A stretch of 64,000 nt of DNA from G963678255 sp963678255 (GCA_963678255.2 CAXXTW010000001.1:496001-560000), one strand, 5' to 3'; positions 1 through 10,018 are shown, counted from the first letter of the stretch. Notes: a model not told the origin generated them from the letters alone. Numbers and translations: made by a program.

Positions 1-619
1 CGATTAAATGATCTGGAATAGCAGAACAATTTAAATGGATAAAGTTCTGAATGGAACGATTGGAATGATAATGAATGGTACGGGCAATAAACTCTTTTCC
101 TGTGCCAGGTTCTCCAGTAATAAACAACGTTGATTGATTTTGAGAGCTACATCTAATTATGTTTGATACTCTCTCAGTGGCTTTTGAAATACCAACAATT
201 CCCCATGAGTCTTTTTCTTGTGAGTCATCAACAGAATTAGATAATCTGATTTTTTGTATTACACTATCGACAGCTTTAAAAAGTTCTTGATCTGTAAAAG
301 GTTTGGTTAAATATTCTTCTGCTCCTACTTTCACAGCTTCTACTGCTCCCTCAATGGTGGGATAACCCGTTATCATAATCACTTTTGTTTTTTTATAATG
401 ATCTCTTATATGCCTTATTAATTCTAATCCACTTATTTTTGGCATTTTATAATCTGTTAAAACTAAATCTATCGAATGATTTTCTAAAAATAGTAAAGCT
501 TCTTTAACATCTGATGCTGTAAACACTCGAAAACCTTTTAATGTAAGTTTCCGTTCAATCATCTCAACTGTATCGGCCGCATCATCAACAACTAAAATAA
601 CTTCTTTATTTACCAGCAT
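1..619 (-). CDS. Sigma-54-dependent response regulator, NtrC/AtoC type (3' end beyond window)
   Basis: This is the start of a response regulator that would activate sigma-54 promoters when phosphorylated. The 206 visible residues hold a receiver domain (about 1-120) with the acidic pair D12/D13, the phospho-acceptor D56 in LVLTDYKMP and a conserved lysine in YLTKPF. After a linker, the AAA+ domain begins with Walker A GEPGTGKE. The reading frame runs off the left edge before the GAFTGA loop and the DNA-binding helix, so those parts are unseen. The ATG at 619 lies inside the 3' end of the upstream kinase gene (14-base overlap), which suggests translational coupling. The adjacent kinase is its likely partner (inference). 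The general class is confident; its target genes are unknown. Confidence 0.9.
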   Translation of the reverse strand, partial: MLVNKEVILVVDDAADTVEMIERKLTLKGFRVFTASDVKEALLFLENHSIDLVLTDYKMPKISGLELIRHIRDHYKKTKVIMITGYPTIEGAVEAVKVGAEEYLTKPFTDQELFKAVDSVIQKIRLSNSVDDSQEKDSWGIVGISKATERVSNIIRCSSQNQSTLFITGEPGTGKEFIARTIHYHSNRSIQNFIHLNCSAIPDHLI

Positions 620-1748
620 GTTCCATCCTTAATATTATTCTAAATACACTCCCAGTTCCAGGATTGCTTTCGACTTCAATTCTACCATTATGTGAGTTTA
701 TGATTCCATGAACTACTGATAAACCTAATCCTGTCCCTTCATGAATATCTTTTGTAGTGAAAAAGGGAATAAAGATCTTTTTTATTAATTCTTTATCCAT
801 TCCAATACCTGTATCCATGATTTGCATTTCGATACTATTCTCTTTTTTCTCTGTTTTAAAGGTTAAAGACCCTCCTGTTGGCATAGCTTGCATCGCATTA
901 ACTGCTAAATTTACCATCACTTGATGCATCTGACCTGCATCAGCTACAATATCAGGTAAGTCTGCAGATAATTCTTTGAAAATCTTTATCCCTTGTTTTA
1001 TACAACGATTTTCTAAAAAGTATAACCCATCTTCTATGATTTGATTGAGATTGATTAAACTTTTCTTGGGTGGCATTTGACGTGAAAATAACATAAGTTT
1101 GCGGACTACTTCCCGAGCATGTAGGGTTGCATTAACAATCTTCTTAATGTCATTTTGAGTTGTTACATCGAGATCTTCAGAATTTCCAATTAACTCAGCA
1201 AAACCTAAAATTGTCCCCAAAGGTTCATTAATTTCATGAGCAATGCCAGCAGCTAATTGCCCAATTGTAGCTAACCGATCTGCATGTCTTAATTGTTCTT
1301 GCAACTTTGCATTGGCTTCTTCTACTTGTTTTCTCTCTAAGACTAAGGCAATTTGTTGTGAAATTGTCTTTATCAATTTTTCTTCTTCTATTAAAAAAAT
1401 TACTGGTACTGAATAATTTGGTAATGGGTGATAAAAAACCTCCAGCACTCCACGAGTAATATTGTTTACGATTATTTCTGAAGATAGGGATAACTGACTA
1501 TTTTGAAATCCTTGACTATAAAAATAATCTCCGTTTATCTGTAATTGAGTGCAGGCTATTTCTGGAAACTGCATAGCTAAGGGAATAATGTTTACAATAT
1601 CCTGCATAATTTGAGGTATACTTAAATCTGGTTTATTGGCAATATCAACAATTTTATACAAACAGGTTAACTCTTTGATTCGCTCTTTCAACTGATGTAT
1701 GTAATCAGTTGTCTCTTGTTCCAACTCCGATATATCAATTGAACTCAT
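606..1748 (-). CDS. Sensor histidine kinase (NtrB-like, soluble)
   Basis: This is a two-component sensor kinase of 380 residues. It autophosphorylates on histidine and should pass phosphate to the overlapping NtrC-type regulator. Residues 1-35 look like a coiled coil and 40-135 like a degenerate GAF-type sensor region. A second coiled coil (135-158) leads to the HisKA box with H171 in GIAHEINEPLG. The ATPase domain follows, with the N box NLAVNAMQAMPTGG, G1 DTGIGM, F box PFFTTK and G2 GTGLGLSVV. There is no signal peptide and no clear membrane segment, so it probably senses a cytoplasmic signal. It is separated from gdhA by a terminator and is probably transcribed with the regulator only. The signal is not identifiable from sequence. 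Confidence 0.92.
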   Translation of the reverse strand: MSSIDISELEQETTDYIHQLKERIKELTCLYKIVDIANKPDLSIPQIMQDIVNIIPLAMQFPEIACTQLQINGDYFYSQGFQNSQLSLSSEIIVNNITRGVLEVFYHPLPNYSVPVIFLIEEEKLIKTISQQIALVLERKQVEEANAKLQEQLRHADRLATIGQLAAGIAHEINEPLGTILGFAELIGNSEDLDVTTQNDIKKIVNATLHAREVVRKLMLFSRQMPPKKSLINLNQIIEDGLYFLENRCIKQGIKIFKELSADLPDIVADAGQMHQVMVNLAVNAMQAMPTGGSLTFKTEKKENSIEMQIMDTGIGMDKELIKKIFIPFFTTKDIHEGTGLGLSVVHGIINSHNGRIEVESNPGTGSVFRIILRMEHAGK

Positions 1749-1759
1749 CTATACCTCAA

Positions 1760-1796
1760 AAAAAAACTCACATCGTCAAACAAAGACGATGTGAGT
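1760..1796 (-). terminator. Rho-independent terminator downstream of gdhA
   Basis: An inverted repeat with arms ACTCACATCGTC and GACGATGTGAGT (1766-1777 and 1785-1796) is followed, on the minus strand, by a run of T. It sits directly after the gdhA stop codon and before the histidine kinase, so it should separate gdhA transcription from the two-component genes. Confidence 0.85.
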
Positions 1797-1807
1797 ATTA
1801 TTGTCAA

Positions 1808-3139
1808 TTAAATTAACCCTTGATCTAACATAGCATAGGCTACTTTTAGAAATCCTGCAACATTAGCACCTTTTACATAATTGATAAAGCCATCATCTTT
1901 ACCATATAAACGGCATTGTTCATGAATCGCTACCATGATACCATGTAATCTACGATCAACTTCTGCTCTATCCCATGCAATACGCATACTGTTTTGAGTC
2001 ATTTCCAAACCTGAGGTTGCAACACCACCGGCATTAGCTGCTTTTCCTGGACCATAGGCAATCTTGTTTTCAAGGAAGACTTCTACACCTTCTGGCATAG
2101 TAGGCATATTTGCTCCTTCAGAAACGCAGATACATCTATTCTTGACTAAAGTTCTTGCTTCATTCCCGTTTATTTCATTTTGAGTTGCGCAGGGTAAAGC
2201 GATATCACAAGGAATTCCCCATGGTCTTTCACCATGATAATATTTTACTCCAAATTCTTCAGCATATTCTTTTATACGTCCACGTTGAACATTCTTCAAT
2301 TCCAACAGATAATCCCATTTTTCACCTTTAATTCCATCTGGATCATAAATAAATCCATCGGAATCTGAAGCAGTGATAACCTTACCACCTAATTCATTGA
2401 TCTTTTGAATAGCATACTGAGAAACGTTTCCTGAACCAGAAACAGTTACAGTTTTTCCTTCTATTGCCATTCCTTTGGCTTTCAACATTTCTTCAGCAAA
2501 GTAAACGCATCCATAGCCAGTTGCTTCAGGACGAACTAAACTACCACCCCATTCTAATCCTTTACCAGTTAATACACCTGTAAATTCATTCACAATTTTT
2601 TTATAATATCCAAACATATAGCCGATTTCTCGTTTACCTACACCAATATCACCAGCAGGAACATCTGTGTTATGACCAATATGGCGAAACAATTCACCCA
2701 TAAATGATTGGCAAAATCTCATAACTTCTTCATCTGAACGACCTTTAGGATTAAAATCTGATCCACCTTTACCGCCACCCATAGGCAAGGTCGTTAAACT
2801 GTTTTTGAAAACTTGTTCAAATCCTAAGAATTTCAAAATGCCAAGATTTACACTTGGATGAAAACGCAATCCACCTTTGTATGGTCCAATGGCACTATTG
2901 AACTCTACTCGAAAACCACGATTAACCATTACATCCCCAGAATCAGTCATCCAGGGTACTCTGAAAATGATGACACGTTCCGGTTCAACGATACGATCCA
3001 AAATCTTAGCTTTTTTGAACTGAGGATTGGCTTCATAAATTGGCCATATTGACTCAACTACTTCTGTAACTGCCTGAATAAACTCAGGTTGATCTGAGTT
3101 TTTTGCTGTTACTTGATGCAAAAATTCATGCATTGTCAT
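1808..3139 (-). CDS. gdhA: NADP-type glutamate dehydrogenase
   Basis: Glutamate dehydrogenase interconverts 2-oxoglutarate plus ammonium and glutamate, using a nicotinamide cofactor in the cytoplasm. The 443-residue length fits the hexameric small-subunit (GdhA) family. Visible signatures are the substrate-lysine loop PMGGGKGGSDFNP, the catalytic segment PAGDIGVGKREIGYMFG and the dinucleotide-binding loop VSGSGNVSQYA. The start is well supported by AGGAGG eight bases upstream of the ATG. The gene is monocistronic: a terminator follows the stop. Its position beside an NtrC-type two-component pair makes a nitrogen-assimilation or amino-acid fermentation role plausible. Cofactor preference for NADP is assigned from overall family resemblance, not from a specific residue test. 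Confidence 0.96.
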   Translation of the reverse strand: MTMHEFLHQVTAKNSDQPEFIQAVTEVVESIWPIYEANPQFKKAKILDRIVEPERVIIFRVPWMTDSGDVMVNRGFRVEFNSAIGPYKGGLRFHPSVNLGILKFLGFEQVFKNSLTTLPMGGGKGGSDFNPKGRSDEEVMRFCQSFMGELFRHIGHNTDVPAGDIGVGKREIGYMFGYYKKIVNEFTGVLTGKGLEWGGSLVRPEATGYGCVYFAEEMLKAKGMAIEGKTVTVSGSGNVSQYAIQKINELGGKVITASDSDGFIYDPDGIKGEKWDYLLELKNVQRGRIKEYAEEFGVKYYHGERPWGIPCDIALPCATQNEINGNEARTLVKNRCICVSEGANMPTMPEGVEVFLENKIAYGPGKAANAGGVATSGLEMTQNSMRIAWDRAEVDRRLHGIMVAIHEQCRLYGKDDGFINYVKGANVAGFLKVAYAMLDQGLI

Positions 3140-3268
3140 ACATTTACCTCCTGTGGTTTTTTATGGGTAATTAAAAAGTATCCAATTTATTTTTTTGATA
3201 CATTTTTTCTCAATCCATACCCATCTTTTTTCAGCACAGGGTAAAGTTTACTCATATCTATTCTTTTG

Positions 3269-6200
3269 TCAATAAAAAATTGCGGAATTTTTTCCATCAA
3301 ATAAAATCTTCAGTTTTGTTGGAGAATGTTTTACTAAAAAGTACTCGCCTTCTTGCTCTGAATCCAGTGATAATAGCCATTTCCAGTCAATTTTATCATT
3401 TATGGCTTTATCCCAAATTGTAAGATATCCCACATTCATCGAAAATAAATTATGGAAAAAATGAGAACCATGAGATGCTTCAATAGATAGATTGGGTAAA
3501 ACTACCTCAACTATCATCTTGGCTTGGCTGATTTGACTCCATACAACAGGAATTCCTAAAAAAGGATCAGATGAACCCCAACGACCAGCTCCAATTAATA
3601 TATAATACCTGTTTTCCTCACGCATTCGTTGATTGATCTTTTCTAGTTCCATTGACATTTCTCTTGTTTTCATAATGGTAAAGCGATCGGGGGGTATATA
3701 GACAATAGTATCTAATTTTACTTCCTCTTCACTGCCTAAAGCATAGGAAGAAAATAAAATTAAATTATCATTCTTTATATAATCTTCCACAGATTCAATT
3801 GAAATTCGTTTTTTTACAGCTATTGGACGAATCTGAAGTAAATAAAATAAAACTTCCTTTTTCTCATTAATATCAAAAGCAAATTCGATCTCAATTTCTG
3901 AACCCATGATTTCTCGTCCTACTTCCAGGATATCACGAATTATTTCTGCCAAAGGATATTGATCATACTTTAATATGGGGCGATAAGTAATGATTCTTGG
4001 ACCGGGAGTATAACTCCCACTGAGAAATTCTTTTTCATTTGGTTCCCATACTGAGGTTAAAACATTCATTTCTCCTTGTTTGAGAGTTTGGTCAATTCTG
4101 ATCTTCAGTAAAGGAGCTTCTTCTCCTTCCAAAAGGTTAAAATCATTTCTGTTTTTATCAATTACATAACATTTTCTTTGTGCATTAGAAACAATATCCA
4201 GAGGTTGAAAAAAGTCTATGTGCGGATAATTAGGACAAAAAGCAAATGTTCTTTCCCTTTCAACGGCAGTCTTTCCTAATCCTGCTGAAAGAGTAACGAT
4301 TCCATCTTCATGTTTCATATAAGTCCCTGGATAAAAATTATAAGACTGAGCAACACCTGATAATAATGGGTAGAAATAATCTTGATGCTGAGAACCAGCG
4401 ATAACTTGAATGATAACTGCCATTTTCTCTTCACGAGCAGGAATATGCAATGATTCCCGATAAAGACGGGCATTCTTGGCATACATGGAAGCATAGACCA
4501 ATTTTACTGACTGATGAAGTTGATGCAAACGCTCTACTTTATCAGGATGACTATTTGGCAATAAAAATGTTCTAAAGACTCCTGCAAAAGGATTACTGAT
4601 TGAGTCTTCTAGTATCGAGGAAGATCGGATAGCCAAAGAACACTCAGAATTGTCAATTATTTGTTTTAAAGCTAAACAAACAGATTCAGGTAAGCTTGCT
4701 TGTGCAAAACTTCGATCTATAACTTCATCTGATTCTGTTAAGACATCATTTAAATGAGCATTCAATTCCATGAAATGATCAAATTCATCCGTACTAATAA
4801 TCACAGCCGTCGGAACTAATACCATTACTTTATTTTTATCATCCTGATAAAAAGTTCTTTTTTCAGATAAGACAAAATTCTTTGTTTCATTTTTACAAAG
4901 ATAACGATCAATCAATACATTGAGAAATTGTAAACCTCTCCCTTTACCACCCACAGAGCCTGAGCCAATCTTATAAATTCGATCCCCTTCTAAGTGAGAA
5001 TACTCATTCCAAAGCCACATGCGATTCTTTTGGCGATAAAATATTAAGGCATCAATTTCATTTAAGAACTGTTCTCGTAAACTTGTTGAATCTTTATCTG
5101 AACTAATTTCAGATAATATCTGTGATAACATGATTTCACCATGAGTAAAAAGCCAATGATAATAATGATTATTCTTTAAATGATAATAAAAGGTATCCTC
5201 AGTTACCTTCTTTAGACAAGAGTAAAAAGAAAGAATATCATTCGCTTGAAAACACGCATCTTCATCTTCATCTTCATCTTTATTCTTAAATCGAAATAGA
5301 CCAAAACCTACCTGTTTTTCTAGCCAAAGTCTTATTTGTTCCTGTAAATCTGGCTGATGTTTAAACAGAAACTCTGCACCAATCTCCTGAGCCATTTTTT
5401 GATATTTAGAATTAAAAGATTGGATTAATATTGGAATATAAGCATTAAGAGTTTTTGAATACTTAGCTAATCTTAATCCATCCTCATGATAGACAACCCC
5501 TTGGTATCGATAATTTACATTACTGATAATTCCAATAATGTTTTTCGAATGTTTTGCGATAAAAGAAGATGCTTCATCATAAGAATGATAAAGAAAAACT
5601 CTTGGACGGGAGCGCATATAAAGTGTCTTATTAAAGTCAAAATGAACTGTCTTAATAATATGTCTGTTTAAGCTCATTATCTCTTCATATAGCAAGGGTA
5701 AAAACTTTGAGTAATAAGGAATATAAGTCTCTACCAATAGAATAACAGGTATCTGACAAATCTCATTGTCATTAAAAAAATTAACCTTATCTTCCCATTG
5801 TTTTATTATTGCTAAGAATAATTTAGAATTCCCATTCCAAAAGTAAAAGTCTTTCACTAAGCTTAATTCTTCCTGATGATTCTCTAAATACAGTAAATCA
5901 GCAGAACCGCTGATAAGACCTATGATTGGAATTTCAGGTACTTTTTCTTGCAAGGCTAGTAACAAATCTAAAGCAAACTTCTTCATAGATGAAAATTGAA
6001 TGATTATTAAATCAATAAGAGGAAAAGATAAATCTTCAAATTCCCTTTCTTTCATTTGTTCAAAATAATTAAAGACTTCATTTGGAGTGGAACAATGAAC
6101 AATATTGGGTAAGATAGTTAAATTTAACAATTTAAAGTCTTCTGCAATTTGTTCAGAAAGCAAGCCATCAGTTTCAAAAACAAAAGAGTCATACAACGAT

Positions 6201-6289
6201 GAAATCATCATTATATTCTTGATACGATACGGCATTAATTGACTAAGGATATTTTCTTCTTCAGACCATTCTATTCTTTTTTTCATCAT
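3269..6289 (-). CDS. Receiver-like / PEP-synthase ATP-binding domain hybrid, paralogue B
   Basis: A 1006-residue protein with two receiver-like N-terminal domains (about 20-165 and 178-325) followed by a pyruvate phosphate dikinase / PEP synthase N-terminal (ATP- and pyruvate-binding) domain. The latter shows GSVGGKGRGLQFLN (about 450), LAIRSSSILEDS and IGAGRWGSSDPFLG near the C-terminus. The phosphohistidine swivel and PEP-binding barrel of true PEP synthase are absent, so complete catalysis is not expected. Its second receiver has lost key residues: the acidic pair reads ET (187-188) and the acceptor position is N257, although K310 remains. It overlaps its upstream paralogue by four bases (ATGA) and is probably co-translated with it. 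A phosphate-independent sensing or partner role is inferred. Confidence 0.8.
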   Translation of the reverse strand: MMKKRIEWSEEENILSQLMPYRIKNIMMISSLYDSFVFETDGLLSEQIAEDFKLLNLTILPNIVHCSTPNEVFNYFEQMKEREFEDLSFPLIDLIIIQFSSMKKFALDLLLALQEKVPEIPIIGLISGSADLLYLENHQEELSLVKDFYFWNGNSKLFLAIIKQWEDKVNFFNDNEICQIPVILLVETYIPYYSKFLPLLYEEIMSLNRHIIKTVHFDFNKTLYMRSRPRVFLYHSYDEASSFIAKHSKNIIGIISNVNYRYQGVVYHEDGLRLAKYSKTLNAYIPILIQSFNSKYQKMAQEIGAEFLFKHQPDLQEQIRLWLEKQVGFGLFRFKNKDEDEDEDACFQANDILSFYSCLKKVTEDTFYYHLKNNHYYHWLFTHGEIMLSQILSEISSDKDSTSLREQFLNEIDALIFYRQKNRMWLWNEYSHLEGDRIYKIGSGSVGGKGRGLQFLNVLIDRYLCKNETKNFVLSEKRTFYQDDKNKVMVLVPTAVIISTDEFDHFMELNAHLNDVLTESDEVIDRSFAQASLPESVCLALKQIIDNSECSLAIRSSSILEDSISNPFAGVFRTFLLPNSHPDKVERLHQLHQSVKLVYASMYAKNARLYRESLHIPAREEKMAVIIQVIAGSQHQDYFYPLLSGVAQSYNFYPGTYMKHEDGIVTLSAGLGKTAVERERTFAFCPNYPHIDFFQPLDIVSNAQRKCYVIDKNRNDFNLLEGEEAPLLKIRIDQTLKQGEMNVLTSVWEPNEKEFLSGSYTPGPRIITYRPILKYDQYPLAEIIRDILEVGREIMGSEIEIEFAFDINEKKEVLFYLLQIRPIAVKKRISIESVEDYIKNDNLILFSSYALGSEEEVKLDTIVYIPPDRFTIMKTREMSMELEKINQRMREENRYYILIGAGRWGSSDPFLGIPVVWSQISQAKMIVEVVLPNLSIEASHGSHFFHNLFSMNVGYLTIWDKAINDKIDWKWLLSLDSEQEGEYFLVKHSPTKLKILFDGKNSAIFY

Positions 6290-9252
6290 TTTTGTATTAT
6301 CGATAAACCAGTTTTACCGTCCATCTTTATAATTAATGGATGATCAAACCTAAGGTGAACAAAATAAGTGCCTTTTTTGAAGATTGTCTGCTCTTTTAAC
6401 CATACCCAATCAATAAAATCTGTCTCAGAGTAAAAAGGTATTGTAAAATATCCAACATTCATGGCAACCAGATTATGAAAGAAATGTGTTCCTTGTGACG
6501 CTTCAATAATGAAATCAGATAATCCGCATTCGATTATCGCTTTTGCCATATTAATATTTGCCCATTTGACAGGAATTCCCAAAAACCTGTCTCTTGTTCC
6601 CCAACGGCCAGGCCCTATTAAGACATATTTCCTAAAATCTGTTTTAAACTGTTCATTCCACAGAGATATCTCATTTGCCATCTCTTGAGTTTTTGTTTTA
6701 TCAAAAGCATCTGAATCAAGAAAGATAATATCATAAATATCGTGAATGATTCCATTACCCATACCATGCTCTGTATAAAGCATCAAATCTTTTTTTACTA
6801 CTTGCTGAGGATTGATATGATAACTTTCTGAGGCAACAGCTAAAGGACGAATTTGTAATATATAAAAAGTTGGATTCAATCCATATTTAGGATCTTTTTC
6901 CAAATTCAATGCATATTCGATCTCAACAGGAATTCCAAATGAAATCTCTCCCATTTCCAATAAATCTGTTAATATTTGAGCCAATGGAAAATAATTGTAT
7001 TTTAATATACTAAAAAAAGTTAAAACCTTAAAGCCTTTTACTGTCGTATCTTCTGTTAGACGTTCATTTTGATAGTCCCATGTAGAAGCTAAATATTTGA
7101 TTGTTCCATGTGAATCTGCACAACGAATATCTAGTTTGGATAAAGTGCTCTCTTCGCCTTTTATTAATTCAAAGTCATTATTCTTCAGATCTAATGCATA
7201 AAATTCCTTTTGTGAACTTCTCATCATCTCTTCAGGTGGCAGCATCTCATTCTGAGGATATTTAGGGCAGAAACGATAATTCAACTTTCCATCCACAACA
7301 GATTTTCCTAATCCCAGAGCAATATTTGCTGTTCCGTCTGAATGCTCAATATAGGATGTTGGATAAAAATTATAGGATTGAGCCACACCTGAAATATGAG
7401 GATAATAATATTGTTCTCCATGTATATTACCCACAATTTCTTGTAAAATGACAGCCATCTTCTCATCTTCTGATTTAAAATTTAAACTATCTAAATATTT
7501 ACGTGTGTCTGTTTGAAACACTGAGGCATAAACTAATTTTATTGCTTCACTTAATTGATGAAAACGCACATTTTTGTCAGGATGGTTATTGGGCAGCATA
7601 TAGGTACGATAAACCCCAGCTAATGGCTGTGCTTGTGAATCTTCTAAAAGTCCAGAGGACCTTACTGCTAAAGGAAAAGGAAAATGATCTAAAAAAATCA
7701 TCAATCGATCTATCAATTGTTGACTTAAATCTCCTTGTAAAAAGATCTCATCAATCTCAAGATCTGATTTATTAAAAATATTCTTTATTATGTGATTATT
7801 TTCAAGAAAATTATCAAACTCATTTGTTCCTATGATTGCTGTTCCCGGTAAAGCTATATTAATTCCTTGATACTTTTTATCATATTCCATGGTAACCAAT
7901 AAAGCATTCAAAAAAGCTAAACCTCTACCCTTACCCCCTAACGACCCATCTGATAATCGCACCACTTGATTTAATTCTGTTAGAGAATCAGGATCAAAAT
8001 TTATAATCTTACCTTTGTTTCTCTCAGTTCTAACGGTTTTAAAGGTATGAAAAATAAATTCTCTCAACTCTTCCTTTGTATTAAAATCTTCCACAACAAC
8101 TGGTCTGATCTTTTTTGCAATCAGAATTTCGCCATGAGCTATCAACCAATTTGAAAAATGATTAAAGCGACTGTGAAAAACTAAGGATTCCTCTGGTATG
8201 ATCTTAATCTTCCTCTCAAAATCAGCAATATTTGAAGCAAAATCGATAACGTCCCCATATTGATTACGAAATACAAAATTGCCAAACCCTAAATTGTATT
8301 CCATGTAATTTCTTAAATCTGAAAACAAATGTTTGGAATTTTTATTCAAGAAAAAGACTCCATGTTCATCTGCAGTGGCTTTATTTTCTTCTTCTGAGGA
8401 TTGTAAGATAATGGGTATTTCGCTTTTATCTGACATGATTGTTTTAATCAATTTAATACCTGCTTCAGCATCTTCTACATGATCTTTTAAAAAACGAACG
8501 TCAGAGATAACGCAAAGAATATATTCTTTATACCTTTCATAAGCCTCTATAGCATCTTCATAATTATGAGCCAATATTACTTTTGGACGTACACGCATCC
8601 TTAATCTTTTATTTATATCACTCACTTCTTCTTCAATTAATTTCTGTGTCTGTTTCATAATAATAGAATAAAGAGTTGGCAAAAAAAGCGAGTAATAGTG
8701 AACAGAATCCTCAACCAACAAGACGACTCTCACTAAGCCATTCACTGTATCAAAATCGGCGTTCAATTTATCTTCAATACTCTTAACCATTGCCAGAAAT
8801 AATTTGGTATCGCCATTCCATAAAAACACATCATCAATATAACGTCTTCCATCTTCATTACTTTCCCAAATCACATAATCTGATTGAACATTTAACAATA
8901 ACAAAATTGGAATATTTTTATACTGTTCCTTTATAGCTTTAGCTAACTGAAAAGGAGTCATATCACCGATACGCATCATCATGATCACTAGGTCAAAAGA
9001 CTGTTCGTTAAGCTTTTTTAAAGCATCGCTACCTGTGGCAACACTAGTTACTCTGGGTGCAGTACTTAGATTTAATTGTCGATATTCTCCGTTAATCTGT
9101 TCTGATAAACGACCATCTTGTTCAAAGATAAAGGCATCATAAAAAGTAGCAATTAATAGGATATCTTTAACACGTTTAGCCATAAGTTGATGAAATATGT
9201 CTTCACCATACTTAAAACGGCTATAAAACTCATCCAAATCTTCTATTTTCAT
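6286..9252 (-). CDS. Receiver-like / PEP-synthase ATP-binding domain hybrid, paralogue A
   Basis: A 988-residue protein with the same architecture as the next gene in the operon. A degenerate receiver (about 25-160) comes first. The second receiver (about 174-320) keeps the acidic pair E181/D182, an acceptor aspartate D251 and K304, so it could still be phosphorylated. The ATP/pyruvate-binding domain follows, with GSLGGKGRGLAFLN (K441), LAVRSSGLLEDSQ and IGPGRWGTRDRFLG. The family is usually annotated as PEP/pyruvate-binding domain protein, and its biochemical role is not established to my knowledge. It is the first gene of a two-gene minus-strand unit. A link to carbon-flux control at the PEP/pyruvate node is inference from the domain alone. 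Confidence 0.8.
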   Translation of the reverse strand: MKIEDLDEFYSRFKYGEDIFHQLMAKRVKDILLIATFYDAFIFEQDGRLSEQINGEYRQLNLSTAPRVTSVATGSDALKKLNEQSFDLVIMMMRIGDMTPFQLAKAIKEQYKNIPILLLLNVQSDYVIWESNEDGRRYIDDVFLWNGDTKLFLAMVKSIEDKLNADFDTVNGLVRVVLLVEDSVHYYSLFLPTLYSIIMKQTQKLIEEEVSDINKRLRMRVRPKVILAHNYEDAIEAYERYKEYILCVISDVRFLKDHVEDAEAGIKLIKTIMSDKSEIPIILQSSEEENKATADEHGVFFLNKNSKHLFSDLRNYMEYNLGFGNFVFRNQYGDVIDFASNIADFERKIKIIPEESLVFHSRFNHFSNWLIAHGEILIAKKIRPVVVEDFNTKEELREFIFHTFKTVRTERNKGKIINFDPDSLTELNQVVRLSDGSLGGKGRGLAFLNALLVTMEYDKKYQGINIALPGTAIIGTNEFDNFLENNHIIKNIFNKSDLEIDEIFLQGDLSQQLIDRLMIFLDHFPFPLAVRSSGLLEDSQAQPLAGVYRTYMLPNNHPDKNVRFHQLSEAIKLVYASVFQTDTRKYLDSLNFKSEDEKMAVILQEIVGNIHGEQYYYPHISGVAQSYNFYPTSYIEHSDGTANIALGLGKSVVDGKLNYRFCPKYPQNEMLPPEEMMRSSQKEFYALDLKNNDFELIKGEESTLSKLDIRCADSHGTIKYLASTWDYQNERLTEDTTVKGFKVLTFFSILKYNYFPLAQILTDLLEMGEISFGIPVEIEYALNLEKDPKYGLNPTFYILQIRPLAVASESYHINPQQVVKKDLMLYTEHGMGNGIIHDIYDIIFLDSDAFDKTKTQEMANEISLWNEQFKTDFRKYVLIGPGRWGTRDRFLGIPVKWANINMAKAIIECGLSDFIIEASQGTHFFHNLVAMNVGYFTIPFYSETDFIDWVWLKEQTIFKKGTYFVHLRFDHPLIIKMDGKTGLSIIQK

Positions 9253-9628
9253 TCTGACTTCCAGTTTAATTTTTTTATAAGTCTATCTGATTTCTGAAGA
9301 GTCGTCAAGTAGTAAATATTAGTTTCAAAATAAAAACATTGAAGATTATATATATAATTCTGACTTCCAATTATGAGTAAATTTAAACATTTCAAGATAT
9401 AAGCTACTTTTCAATAATACTTGCAGTTAACTTCAAAGAATCCATTGTTTTTGAGTATTATTAAGATTTTTATTAATAAAAGTGGAATTATATTTTCTGT
9501 AACTTCCTAATATAAAATCATTAAGAAGATCAAGCAACATAAAAATAAAAATAATTAATTAATAATTTGTCTGGAGTTAACTCTAGGAGTTATAATATAA
9601 ATATAGAAGAATTATAAGAAGGTGAAAG
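9253..9628. other. Intergenic region between divergent units
   Basis: This 376-base AT-rich stretch separates the minus-strand PEP-synthase-like pair from the plus-strand MerR unit. The right end holds the MerR promoter and operator described separately. I see no open frame, RNA gene or repeat in the rest. Confidence 0.6.
9567..9596 (+). promoter_or_regulatory. MerR-type promoter with palindromic operator
   Basis: A -35 box TTGTCT (9567-9572) and a perfect -10 box TATAAT (9591-9596) are separated by 18 bases, longer than the usual 17. Between them and overlapping the -35 end lies the near-perfect palindrome CTGGAGTTAACTCTAG (9571-9586, one mismatch). A lengthened spacer with an operator between -35 and -10 is the hallmark of MerR-family control, in which the regulator twists the DNA to align the boxes. 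The MerR-type gene starts 33 bases downstream, so autoregulation is likely. Confidence 0.75.
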
Positions 9629-10018
9629 ATGAAAATTTCAGAAGTAAGTAAAAAGTATAATATCTCTCAGGATACTTTGCGTTATTATGAAAGAATTGGA
9701 TTAATACCAAAAGTAAATAGAGAAGCTAATGGTATTAGAGACTATCAAGAAGAAGATATTAAATGGATAGAATTTATTCTATGTATGAGACGTGCCGGGA
9801 TGGTTATTGAAACTCTAATAGATTATGTTCAGCTCTTTCAACTTGGAGACAGCACAATAAAAGCCAGAAAATTAATAATAATTGATCAGAAAGCTCAAAT
9901 TGATGAAAAAATAAAAGAGTATGAGAAAATTTCTGAGAAATTGAATTACAAAATAACAAATTATGAAGAAAAATTACTTGAAATTGAGAAATCACTCTCT
10001 CAAAATATTAAGAATTAG
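9629..10018 (+). CDS. MerR-family transcriptional regulator
   Basis: A 129-residue regulator with the N-terminal MerR winged-helix domain: MKISEVSKKYNISQDTLRYY is followed by a GLIP motif and a second helix pair. The long C-terminal dimerisation helix (about 80-125) is rich in Lys and Glu. No cysteine cluster suggestive of metal or iron-sulfur sensing is visible; the only clear cysteine is in the CMRR motif. It most resembles the AdhR-like group that controls aldehyde or redox-stress genes next to aldo/keto reductases, as found here downstream. GGTGAAAG precedes the ATG. It likely controls its own promoter and the reductase genes that follow. Confidence 0.88.
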   Translation: MKISEVSKKYNISQDTLRYYERIGLIPKVNREANGIRDYQEEDIKWIEFILCMRRAGMVIETLIDYVQLFQLGDSTIKARKLIIIDQKAQIDEKIKEYEKISEKLNYKITNYEEKLLEIEKSLSQNIKN

